The position numbers and the translations under genes were made by a program. The notes under the pieces were generated by a model. The model did not search any database. It worked only from the letters and a program-made list of their open reading frames with translations, and was not told where the DNA came from. This document shows, piece after piece, positions 1 through 6,811 of a stretch of 19,478 nt of DNA (its first letter is position 1; the number at the start of each line of letters is the position of its first letter). The DNA lies in contig JAEZLX010000014.1 of NCBI GenBank assembly GCA_023415035.1, forward strand, positions 1 through 19,478, read 5' to 3'. The DNA comes from Pseudomonadota bacterium. GTDB taxonomy: Bacteria > Pseudomonadota > Gammaproteobacteria > Burkholderiales > Burkholderiaceae_C.

Positions 1-836
1 TGCCAGTACTGGCAGATGGTGCTGGTGGGCAGCCGCAGCGTCAGTGGCCGGCTGCCCAGCTGCAGCGGCCCGGTGACACGATCGGCAAAGCGTTCGGGAA
101 CGGTGGCGACCAGATCGGTGCCGGCCAGCACGTGGCCCAGCGCCACGTAGTGGGGCACGGTCAGGCAGACCGCGCGCCGGATGCCAAGTCGCGCCAGGGT
201 TTCTTCCACGCGCTGGTGAGCGGTGCCTGTGGACTCGACCAGCACGTGCTGCGCCTGCCGGAACAGCGTGGCGGTGATCTGGCGGGCCTTCGCAAGCGGA
301 TGGCCCTGCCGCATCAGCAGCACGTAGCGCTGGCGGAACAGGGCTTGCTGGTAGAAGCCGGCCTGCAGTGAGGGCAGGGAGCCCAGGGCCAGGCCCACAC
401 GACCGGTGGCCATGGCTTCGCGCAGGTCGGGCTCGGTAACGGTGACGCAGCGCAGTGTTGCGCCCGGTGCCTCGCCGGCGAGCAGGCTCATGAGCACCGG
501 CAGGAAATAGGCCTCGCCGACATCGGTCATGGCCACGGTGAACCGGCGGTCGGTGCACGCCGGGTCGAAGGAGGCTCGCACGTTCAGCGCGCCGTGCAGC
601 GTCCCTAGCGCCTGTGCCACCGGTGCGGCCAGTTGCAGGGCGTAGGGCGTGGGGGACATGCCGGCAGGCGTGCGCAGGAACAGTTCGTCGCCCAGCAGCG
701 TGCGCAGGCGTCGCAACGCATTGCTGGTCGCAGGCTGGCTCAGGCCCAGGCCGGCCGCGCAGCGCGAGACGCTGCGCTCGCGCATCAGGCGGTCGAACAC
801 GACCAGAAGATTCAGATCGACGTTGCCGAGGTCCAT
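1..836 (-). CDS. NahR/NagR-like LysR-family transcriptional regulator (C-terminus cut by window edge)
   Basis: This reads leftward from the ATG at 834-836 and stays open to the window edge, giving about 278 residues, so roughly the last 20-25 of a usual 300 are missing. The N-terminus (MDLGNVDLNLLVVFDRLMRE) and the helix-turn-helix that follows (LSQPATSNALRRLR, about residues 33-46) are typical of LysR regulators. The segments FLRTPAGMSPTPYA, AMTDVGEAYFLPVL and LTVPHYVALGHVLAGTDLVATVP resemble the effector domain of the NahR/NagR/NodD branch, whose NahR and NagR members respond to salicylate. The gene is divergent from the salicylate 5-hydroxylase-like operon at 949, which fits a local activator role. 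Seen: LysR fold motifs and divergent layout. Inferred: salicylate or a related hydroxybenzoate as inducer. It could instead be another NodD-branch regulator. Confidence 0.9.
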   Translation of the reverse strand, partial: MDLGNVDLNLLVVFDRLMRERSVSRCAAGLGLSQPATSNALRRLRTLLGDELFLRTPAGMSPTPYALQLAAPVAQALGTLHGALNVRASFDPACTDRRFTVAMTDVGEAYFLPVLMSLLAGEAPGATLRCVTVTEPDLREAMATGRVGLALGSLPSLQAGFYQQALFRQRYVLLMRQGHPLAKARQITATLFRQAQHVLVESTGTAHQRVEETLARLGIRRAVCLTVPHYVALGHVLAGTDLVATVPERFADRVTGPLQLGSRPLTLRLPTSTICQYW

Positions 837-844
837 GGAGAAAT

Positions 845-859
845 ATTCACGGAATGAAT
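845..859. promoter_or_regulatory. Candidate LysR-type operator (NahR-like palindrome)
   Basis: The bases ATTCACGGAATGAAT form a perfect inverted repeat (ATTCA / TGAAT around a 5-base centre) that contains the T-N11-A pattern of LysR sites. The first seven bases match the start of the NahR consensus as I recall it (ATTCACGCT-N2-TGAT); the right half-site lies one base closer. It sits 9 bases from the regulator start codon and about 90 bases upstream of the oxygenase start, which suits an activator site serving the divergent pair. Confidence 0.6.
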
Positions 860-866
860 CCGGATT

Positions 867-877
867 ATCACGGTGAT
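867..877. repeat. Second short palindrome in the regulator/oxygenase intergenic region
   Basis: ATCACGGTGAT is an exact inverted repeat of 5 bases either side of one central G. It lies 7 bases after the NahR-like palindrome. LysR proteins often occupy a strong recognition site and a weaker activation site nearer the promoter, so this may be the activation half; that is inference. Confidence 0.4.
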
Positions 878-898
878 TCCGTTGCGGGATAGAGGTAT

Positions 899-917
899 CG
901 CCGCCAAGATGGCGGCT
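899..917 (+). other. Leader hairpin before the oxygenase operon
   Basis: GCCGCCA (900-906) can pair with TGGCGGC (910-916), giving a 7-bp GC-rich stem with a 3-base loop. It ends about 32 bases before the oxygenase start codon and upstream of the GGAG ribosome-binding site at 938-941. It has no T-tract, so it is not a standard intrinsic terminator; it may protect or tune the transcript leader, or be a chance structure in GC-rich DNA. Confidence 0.35.
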
Positions 918-948
918 TGCCGAACAAGAACGACACTGGAGACATGCC

Positions 949-2244
949 ATGCATCCGCCGGACACGACGGCTGGCCAGGGGCCGGACACCCTGGCATGGG
1001 AGCTGGGCGGCAGCAGCCGCATCCCGTTCTCGGTCTACACCGACGAGGAACGCCACCGGCGCGAGCTGGAGCGCTTCTTCTACAAAGGCCACTGGTGCTA
1101 TATCGGTCTGGAAGCCGAGATCCCGAACCCGGGCGACTTCAAGCGCACGGTGGTCGGCGAGCGCTCGGTCATCATGACGCGCGCGTCCGACGGCCAGATC
1201 CACGTGGTGGAGAACGTCTGCGCGCACCGCGGCATGCGCTTTTGCCGCCAGCGCCACGGCAACACGAAGGCGTTCGTCTGTCCCTATCACCAGTGGAGCT
1301 ACCAGCTCGACGGCACCTTGCAGGGCGTGCCGTTTCGCCGTGGCGTGCGCCAGGGTGGCAAGGTCAATGGCGGCATGCCGGCGGACTTCGATCCGAAGGA
1401 CCACGGGCTTACGCGCCTGAAGGTGGCCACGCGCGGCGGCGTGGTGTTTGCCAGCTTCGACCACGAGGTCGAGTCGCTGGAGGACTATCTGGGGCCGGAC
1501 ATCCTGCGCTACTTCGACCGCCTGTTCAACGGCCGCAAGCTCACCATCCTGGGCTACAACCGCCAACGCATACCGGGCAACTGGAAGCTGATGCAGGAGA
1601 ACATCAAGGATCCGTACCACCCCGGCCTGCTGCACACCTGGTTCGTGACCTTCGGTCTCTGGCGTGCGGACAACAAGAGCGAGCTGGTGATGGACGCGCA
1701 CCACCGCCACGCGGCGATGATCTCCACCCGCGGCAGCGCCGGCCAGGCCGCCCAGGTCACGCAGGTGTCCAGCTTCAAGGAAAGCATGCAGCTGGAAGAC
1801 CCGCGCTTCCTGGACATCGTGCCAGAGCCCTGGTGGCGGATGGGCGAGGAGATGCCGACGGCGGTGATGATGACGCTGTTCCCCAGCGTGATACTGCAGC
1901 AGCAGGTCAACAGCGTGAGCACGCGCCACATCCAGCCCGACGGCCATGGTGCCTTCGATTTCGTCTGGACGCACTTCGGCTTCGAGGAGGACACCGAGGA
2001 GATGACTCAGCGCCGCTTGCGCCAGGCCAACCTGTTCGGCCCGGCCGGCTTTGTCAGTGCCGACGATGGCGAGGTGATCGAGTTCTCGCAGCAGGCCTTC
2101 GAGAGCAAGCCGCAGCATCGCGCGCTGGCGGAACTGGGCGGGCGCGAGGTGGGCAACACCGACCATATGGTGACCGAGACCTTGATTCGCGGCATGTACG
2201 AGTACTGGCGCAAGGTGATGGAGCAGCCGGAGGCGGGGCAATGA
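949..2244 (+). CDS. nagG: Salicylate 5-hydroxylase-type Rieske oxygenase, large (alpha) subunit
   Basis: This 431-residue protein is the catalytic subunit of a ring-hydroxylating oxygenase. The Rieske [2Fe-2S] ligands are C91-x-H93 and C111-x2-H114. The mononuclear iron site shows D221-x2-H224-x4-H229, the same spacing as D205/H208/H213 of naphthalene dioxygenase, with an Asp pair at 372-373 where the carboxylate ligand is expected. Long stretches (RELERFFY, GLEAEIPNPGDFKRTV, NIKDPYHPGLLHTWF, LRQANLFGPAGFVSADDGEV) closely resemble NagG, which with NagH and the nag electron carriers converts salicylate to gentisate. The ATG at 949 follows GGAG by 7 bases; an ATG at 944 is out of frame. It overlaps the next gene by 4 bases (ATGA), implying translational coupling. 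Family assignment is firm; salicylate as the actual substrate is likely but not proven, as anthranilate-type relatives exist. Confidence 0.93.
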   Translation: MHPPDTTAGQGPDTLAWELGGSSRIPFSVYTDEERHRRELERFFYKGHWCYIGLEAEIPNPGDFKRTVVGERSVIMTRASDGQIHVVENVCAHRGMRFCRQRHGNTKAFVCPYHQWSYQLDGTLQGVPFRRGVRQGGKVNGGMPADFDPKDHGLTRLKVATRGGVVFASFDHEVESLEDYLGPDILRYFDRLFNGRKLTILGYNRQRIPGNWKLMQENIKDPYHPGLLHTWFVTFGLWRADNKSELVMDAHHRHAAMISTRGSAGQAAQVTQVSSFKESMQLEDPRFLDIVPEPWWRMGEEMPTAVMMTLFPSVILQQQVNSVSTRHIQPDGHGAFDFVWTHFGFEEDTEEMTQRRLRQANLFGPAGFVSADDGEVIEFSQQAFESKPQHRALAELGGREVGNTDHMVTETLIRGMYEYWRKVMEQPEAGQ

Positions 2245-2723
2245 ACGAGCTGGACACCGGAACCTTTCAGGCCCTGCTCGCGCTGTACAGCGACTACGCC
2301 TCGGCTGTTGACAGCGGCAACTGGGATCTGTGGCCGGAGTTCTTCACGGCCGATTGTGTCTACAGGCTGCAGCCGCGCGAGAACCACGAGCGCGGCCTGC
2401 CCCTGGCGACGCTGTCCTTCGACAGCCAGGCCATGCTGCGCGACCGCGTGTATGGCATCAGGGAAACGCTTTTCCACGATCCGTACTACCAGCGCCATGT
2501 CGTTGGGGCGCCGCTCGTGCGCCAGATCGACGAGCAGGGCCGGTTGCACTGCGAGGCCAACTATGCGGTGTTCCGCACCAAGCTGGATGGACCGAGCACC
2601 GTGTTCAACGTCGGGCGCTACCTGGACATCGTCGTGCGCACGCCCGACGGGCTGAAGTTCGCACGGCGCCTGTGCATCTACGACAGCGAGATGGTCCCCA
2701 ACTCCATCATCTACCCGATCTGA
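2241..2723 (+). CDS. nagH: Salicylate 5-hydroxylase-type oxygenase, small (beta) subunit
   Basis: A 160-residue protein of the ring-hydroxylating dioxygenase beta family (an NTF2-like fold), the usual length for this group. Recognisable features are an N-terminal helix region with DSGNWDLWPEFFTADCVY, a central YGIRETLFHDPYYQRHVV, and a C-terminal LKFARRLCIYDSEMVPNSII, all close to NagH. It carries no cofactor motif; beta subunits are structural and pair with the alpha subunit. Its start codon overlaps the alpha-subunit stop (ATGA), and its stop lies 2 bases before the ferredoxin start, so the three genes form one operon with coupled, roughly equal translation. Confidence 0.92.
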   Translation: MNELDTGTFQALLALYSDYASAVDSGNWDLWPEFFTADCVYRLQPRENHERGLPLATLSFDSQAMLRDRVYGIRETLFHDPYYQRHVVGAPLVRQIDEQGRLHCEANYAVFRTKLDGPSTVFNVGRYLDIVVRTPDGLKFARRLCIYDSEMVPNSIIYPI

Positions 2724-2725
2724 CC

Positions 2726-3043
2726 ATGAGCAACTGGATCGACGTGGCCGCCGAGGCCGACCTGTTCGAAGGCGCGGGCATTCCCGTGGCCGCCGACGGA
2801 TTCGACATCGCGCTGTACCTGCAGGACGGGCAGGTCTATGCAACCGACAACCAGTGCTCGCATGGCGCAGCCCAACTGTGTGACGGCTACCTGGAAGGAT
2901 TCGAGATCGAATGCCCCTTTCACCAGGGGCGTTTCGACATCCGTACGGGCGAGGTCACGGCCGCACCCTGCACCGAACCGGTGAGGGCCTGGCCGGTGAA
3001 AATCGAGGGTGGCCGTGTCTACCTGGACCTGTCGGCAGCCTGA
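2726..3043 (+). CDS. Rieske [2Fe-2S] ferredoxin of the aromatic oxygenase system
   Basis: A 105-residue small Rieske ferredoxin. The cluster ligands are C44-x-H46 and C63-x2-H66 (CSHGAAQL and CPFHQGRFD), followed by the conserved IRTGEVTAAPC segment. Such proteins shuttle electrons from an NAD(P)H reductase to the oxygenase alpha subunit; the equivalent in the nag system is NagAb. It starts 2 bases after nagH and is certainly part of that operon. The matching reductase (NagAa-like) is not in the window, so it must be encoded elsewhere or shared with another oxygenase. The last 25 bases overlap the convergent LysR gene. Confidence 0.93.
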   Translation: MSNWIDVAAEADLFEGAGIPVAADGFDIALYLQDGQVYATDNQCSHGAAQLCDGYLEGFEIECPFHQGRFDIRTGEVTAAPCTEPVRAWPVKIEGGRVYLDLSAA

Positions 3044-3969
3044 CGCGCACCCGCAGCACGTCGCGGCACGAGCGACTGCTGCACCTCCTTCACGAAGGCC
3101 CTGGCGGCCAGTGACAGGGTGTGGCCGCGCTTGCTGACCACCACGATGTCGCGCGAGACGCGCGGGTGCGACAGCGGGCGCAGCACCAGCCCATGAATGG
3201 GGGAGTGCAGCGCGTAGGCCGACGGCATGATGGACACGCCCAGGCCGCATTCGGTCATCCACAGTGCGGTGGACAGGAAGGTCACCTCGTTGACGATCTG
3301 CAACTGAACGTTGGCACGTGCCGCACTGGCATCGATCAGGGGGCGGATGCCGTAGCCGGGGCGCACGGTGATGACCCCGTGCTCGCCCAGGTCGGACCAT
3401 TTCACGCTGCGGTGCCGGGCAAGCGGGTGGTCCTGTGGACACACGATGCTCAGGTGGTCGCGGATCAGCGTGCTGACCTCCACCTCGGCGCTGGCCTGCT
3501 CGGGGCTGCCGATGCCGAAGTCCACCTGCTCGCCGACGATGCGGGCGACGAACTGGTCGGGGGCGCAGTCGTCCACGTGGATCTGCACGTCGGGGTGTTT
3601 CTCACGGAAGGCGCGCACGGCCGCGGGCAGCACGATCTTGCCCAGCGTCGGCGTGATGGCGATGCTGACGCGCCCCCGGCGCAGCGATGACATGTCCTGC
3701 GCGTGGGCACTCAGGCGCCCGACGTCGCGCAGGATGCGATCAGCCACCGCGACCAGATCGTGAGCGGCTTCGGTGGGGCGCAGCGAGCGCGTGGTGCGCT
3801 CGAACAGCGTGATGCCCAGTCCGGCCTCCAGCTGACGGATCAGCAGGCTGACGGCCGATTGCGTCAGGTGCAGCTGCTCGGCGGCCGCGCTGATCTTGCG
3901 CAGCTGGTACACCGACACCAAGGCCTTGATCTGCCGCATGCTGGGCAGGAAGGCGGCGCGTTCATTCAT
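3019..3969 (-). CDS. LysR-family transcriptional regulator, divergent from receptor/hydroxylase unit
   Basis: A 316-residue LysR protein. From the ATG at 3967-3969 it begins MNERAAFLPSMRQIKALVSV; the typical LysR start could equally be the Met at residue 11. The helix-turn-helix is AAAEQLHLTQSAVSLLIRQLE (about residues 28-48), and the effector domain follows from about residue 96 (GRVSIAITPTLGKIVLPAAV). It is clearly a different subfamily from the regulator at the left edge. It is divergent from the Bug receptor at 4069, the usual layout for a regulator controlling a receptor-catabolism pair. Neither candidate start has a good ribosome-binding site. Its stop (TAG at 3019-3021) lies inside the ferredoxin gene. 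The inducer cannot be read from sequence. Confidence 0.92.
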   Translation of the reverse strand: MNERAAFLPSMRQIKALVSVYQLRKISAAAEQLHLTQSAVSLLIRQLEAGLGITLFERTTRSLRPTEAAHDLVAVADRILRDVGRLSAHAQDMSSLRRGRVSIAITPTLGKIVLPAAVRAFREKHPDVQIHVDDCAPDQFVARIVGEQVDFGIGSPEQASAEVEVSTLIRDHLSIVCPQDHPLARHRSVKWSDLGEHGVITVRPGYGIRPLIDASAARANVQLQIVNEVTFLSTALWMTECGLGVSIMPSAYALHSPIHGLVLRPLSHPRVSRDIVVVSKRGHTLSLAARAFVKEVQQSLVPRRAAGARQAADRSR

Positions 3970-4019
3970 GAGTATTTCTTGTGAATGTTGAAGAAAAAAT
4001 CGCTTTTGTGAATGATAAA
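3963..4019. promoter_or_regulatory. AT-rich divergent regulatory region with repeated TTGTGAATG
   Basis: TTGTGAATG occurs at 3979-3987 and again at 4006-4014, a 27-base period. The complementary CATTCA lies at 3963-3968, forming a 6-base inverted repeat with TGAATG at 3982-3987. The stretch is strikingly AT-rich compared with its surroundings, as expected for promoters. These are candidate LysR binding half-sites controlling both the regulator (by autorepression, since one copy is next to its start) and the receptor gene. A weak -35/-10 pair for the receptor may be TTGAAG at 3988-3993 with AATGAT at 4011-4016. Confidence 0.5.
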
Positions 4020-4068
4020 AGTGGTTTCCAATCGGCGCGCGACAAACCACAAGTACGGAGACAACCAG

Positions 4069-5058
4069 ATGACTAGGACATGGAAGAAGGCGCTGACGGT
4101 GTTGGCCGCCGGCGTGGCAATGGCGGCATCTTCGGGCGCATGGGCTTCGGACGCGGAGTCCTTTCCCGCCAAGCCCGTGCGCATCGTCGTGACCTTCCCC
4201 CCGGGCGGCAGCGCGGACGCGATGATCAGGGTGATCGCACCCCGGATGTCGAGCACGCTCGGGCAGCAGGTGGTGATCGACAACAAGCCCGGCGCGGGTG
4301 GCAACATCGGGCTGGCACAGGTGGCCAAGGCGGCACCCGACGGCTACACCCTGGGTCTGGGCGCGGCCGGTGCGCTGTCGGCCAACGTCAGCCTTTATGC
4401 GCAGATGCCTTTCGATCCGGTGAAGGATTTCCGGCCCATTTCGATGGTGTCCTTCATTCCCTTCATCCTCGTGGCCAATCCCTCGGTGCCTGTGGCGAGC
4501 CTGGGCGACGTGATCGACATGGCGAAGAAGCAGCCCGGCGCGCTGTCGGTGGGCCATGGCGGGAACGGTACCGGCATGCACCTGAGCTCGGCCCTGCTGG
4601 CGCAGATGGCCGGCGTGCGCTGGACCGATGTGGCCTACAAGGGCACGGGGCCGGCCACCACGGACGTGCTCGGCGGCCAGATTCCGCTGGCCATCTCCGA
4701 CATGCCGGCATCGCTGCAGCTGATCCAGGCCGGGCGCCTGAAGCCGCTGGCCGTGACCAGTGCCAAGCGCCTCGCGGCCCTGCCCGACGTCCCCACGGCG
4801 GCCGAGGCCGGTGTGGCCGGCTACGAGTCGGTGGGCTGGTTCGGACTGGTCTCGCCGGCACAGACGCCCGACGCCATCGTGGCCAAGATCAATGCCGCGC
4901 TGCGCGCGGCGCTGGAAAACCCCGAGGTGCAGGCCAGCATCCGCAAGCTGGGCGTGGAACCCTCGGCCAGCACGCCGGAGGAGTTCGGCGCGTTCATCCA
5001 GTCGGAGATCCGCAAGTGGGGCGCCGTCATCAAGGCGGCCGAGATCCGGGTCAACTGA
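4069..5058 (+). CDS. Bug/TctC-type periplasmic solute-binding protein
   Basis: A 329-residue extracytoplasmic receptor of the tripartite tricarboxylate transporter (TTT) receptor family, hugely expanded in Burkholderiales. The N-terminus is a signal peptide: basic TRTWKK, a hydrophobic core LTVLAAGVAMA, and a likely cleavage after AWA at residue 26. The family motifs are FPAKPVRIVVTFPPGG and VVIDNKPGAGGNIGLAQVAKA, with the late LPDVPTAAEAGVAGYES motif. The ATG at 4069 is preferred over an in-frame ATG at 4012 because it follows ACGGAG with good spacing and begins the signal peptide directly. No TctA/TctB membrane subunits are nearby, which is common for orphan Bug proteins. It likely binds the carboxylate or aromatic acid handled by the downstream hydroxylase; the ligand is unknown. 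Confidence 0.93.
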   Translation: MTRTWKKALTVLAAGVAMAASSGAWASDAESFPAKPVRIVVTFPPGGSADAMIRVIAPRMSSTLGQQVVIDNKPGAGGNIGLAQVAKAAPDGYTLGLGAAGALSANVSLYAQMPFDPVKDFRPISMVSFIPFILVANPSVPVASLGDVIDMAKKQPGALSVGHGGNGTGMHLSSALLAQMAGVRWTDVAYKGTGPATTDVLGGQIPLAISDMPASLQLIQAGRLKPLAVTSAKRLAALPDVPTAAEAGVAGYESVGWFGLVSPAQTPDAIVAKINAALRAALENPEVQASIRKLGVEPSASTPEEFGAFIQSEIRKWGAVIKAAEIRVN

Positions 5059-5080
5059 GAAGGCAGGCAGGGAACAACGA

Positions 5081-6799
5081 ATGACGACGACGCCAATGGA
5101 CACATCGAAGCCCAATCCCGATGTCCTGATCGTGGGGGCCGGGCCGGTCGGCCTGACGGTCGCGATGGACCTGGCCATCCGGGGTCACCGCGTGCTGGTG
5201 GTCGAAATGCGATCCTTCAAGGAGCCGCCCAGTGTCAAGTGCAACCACGTGTCCGCGCGCACCATGGAGCAGTTCCGGCGCCTGGGCGTGGCGGCGAAGC
5301 TGCGCCAGGCGGGGTTGCCCGAGGACTATCCCAACGACGTCGTGTTCCGCACGTCGATGACGGGGATTGAACTCACGCGGATTCCGATTCCGGGCCGAAA
5401 GACGCGCTACACCGAAACGGTCGGGCCGGACACCGGCTGGCCGACGCCCGAGCCGCCGCACCGCATCAATCAGATCTACCTGGAGCCCATCCTGCTGGAC
5501 CACGCGGCCGCGATGCCGGACATCACGCTGCTCAACCGCAGCCAGGTGACGCAGATCCGCCAGGACGACGATGGTGTCGAGGCCACGGTGGTCGATCTGG
5601 ACTCGGGCGCGCACCGCACGGTGCGTGCAGCCTATCTGGTTGGCTGTGACGGCGGCTCCTCGGGCGTGCGCAAGCAGATCGGTGCGGCCCTGGAGGGTGA
5701 CGCAGTGGTGCAGCAGGTGCAGTCCACCTTCATCCATGCCCCGGGTCTGAAGGCGCTGCTGCCGGGCAAGCCGGCATGGTGCTACTACTCGGTGAACACG
5801 CGCCGCTGCGGCACGGTGTTCGCGATCGACGGCGAGTCGCGCTGGCTGGTGCACAACCACCTCAATCCTTCCGAGCCCACGTTCGACTCGGTCGACCGGG
5901 ACCAGTCGATCCGGCACATCCTGGGTGTCGGCGAGGATTTCCGGTACGAGGTCATCTCGCAGGAGGACTGGGTCGGCCGTCGCCTGGTGGCCAACCGCTT
6001 CCGTGACCGCCGGGTCTTCATTGCCGGCGACGCGGCGCACCTGTGGGTGCCCTACGCGGGCTACGGCATGAACGCGGGCATCGCCGACGGCCTGAACCTG
6101 TCCTGGCTGCTGGCGGCGCGTCTGGAGGGCTGGGGGTCGGAGGCCATGCTCAATGCCTACGAGGCCGAGCGCCAGCCGATCACCGACCAGGTGTCGCGCT
6201 TTGCCATGAACCACGCCCAGCAGATGATCAAGGCGCGTGGCGCCGTGCCCCCGGACATCGAGGCGCCGGGGCCGGAAGGCGATGCGGTGCGTGCCAAGGT
6301 CGGGCAGGCGGCCTACGAGCTGAACGTGCAGCAGTTCTGCTGTGCGGGCCTGAACTTCGGCTATTACTACGACCACTCGCCGATCATCGCCTACGACGGC
6401 GAAAGCCAGCCTGGCTACACCATGGGCGGCTTCACGGCCTCGACCGTGCCAGGCTGCCGGGTGCCGCACGTCTGGCTGGACGACGGGCGCTCGCTGCTGG
6501 ATGTGCTGGGTCCTGGCTACACCCTGCTGGTGCGCGACCCGTCGGTCGACGTGGCGCCGCTGCAGGCCGCCGCGCAGTCGGCTGGGATGCCGCTGACCGT
6601 GCTGGACATGACCCGGCTGGCGCCGTCCTCCGTGCAATCCTACGATCGTGCGCTGGTGCTCTGCCGCCGCGATCAGCACGTGGCGTGGCGCGGCGATGCC
6701 CTGCCCGGGGACTGCGCGGCCCTGGTGGCACGACTGACCGGCCGTGCCACGGGCGACGGGCAGGAGGCCAGCGCCGAGCCCGCGGTCGCGTTGGCCTGA
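5081..6799 (+). CDS. FAD-dependent aromatic hydroxylase (class A flavin monooxygenase, MhpA/PheA-like)
   Basis: A 572-residue flavoprotein. It shows the Rossmann motif G19-x-G21-x2-G24 ending in acidic E42, the DG motif around C189-D190 (CDGGSSGVRK), and the GD motif at G316-D317 (AGDAAHLWVPYAGYGMNAG) that binds the flavin ribityl chain. The C-terminal part from about residue 450 is the thioredoxin-like domain of PheA/MhpA-type hydroxylases, ending with a CRRDQHVAWRG motif. Such enzymes add one hydroxyl to a phenolic ring using NAD(P)H and O2. It starts 22 bases after the receptor gene, so the two are probably co-transcribed under the divergent LysR regulator. The substrate is not recognisable; a hydroxybenzoate or hydroxylated aryl acid is a reasonable guess. 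Its tail faces queA with only 12 bases between. Confidence 0.9.
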   Translation: MTTTPMDTSKPNPDVLIVGAGPVGLTVAMDLAIRGHRVLVVEMRSFKEPPSVKCNHVSARTMEQFRRLGVAAKLRQAGLPEDYPNDVVFRTSMTGIELTRIPIPGRKTRYTETVGPDTGWPTPEPPHRINQIYLEPILLDHAAAMPDITLLNRSQVTQIRQDDDGVEATVVDLDSGAHRTVRAAYLVGCDGGSSGVRKQIGAALEGDAVVQQVQSTFIHAPGLKALLPGKPAWCYYSVNTRRCGTVFAIDGESRWLVHNHLNPSEPTFDSVDRDQSIRHILGVGEDFRYEVISQEDWVGRRLVANRFRDRRVFIAGDAAHLWVPYAGYGMNAGIADGLNLSWLLAARLEGWGSEAMLNAYEAERQPITDQVSRFAMNHAQQMIKARGAVPPDIEAPGPEGDAVRAKVGQAAYELNVQQFCCAGLNFGYYYDHSPIIAYDGESQPGYTMGGFTASTVPGCRVPHVWLDDGRSLLDVLGPGYTLLVRDPSVDVAPLQAAAQSAGMPLTVLDMTRLAPSSVQSYDRALVLCRRDQHVAWRGDALPGDCAALVARLTGRATGDGQEASAEPAVALA

Positions 6800-6811
6800 A
6801 TGGCCTGATGC

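Noticed and set aside
868..2241. Long minus-strand open frame (457 residues) opposite the oxygenase large subunit
   Set aside because: It is a histidine/alanine/leucine-rich antisense shadow caused by high GC at third positions; the plus strand encodes a clear Rieske oxygenase with all metal ligands.
4760..5080. N-terminal extension of the flavin hydroxylase through the receptor gene
   Set aside because: The reading is an arginine/serine/proline-rich shadow of the receptor; the FAD motif begins 18 residues after the ATG at 5081, as the family requires.
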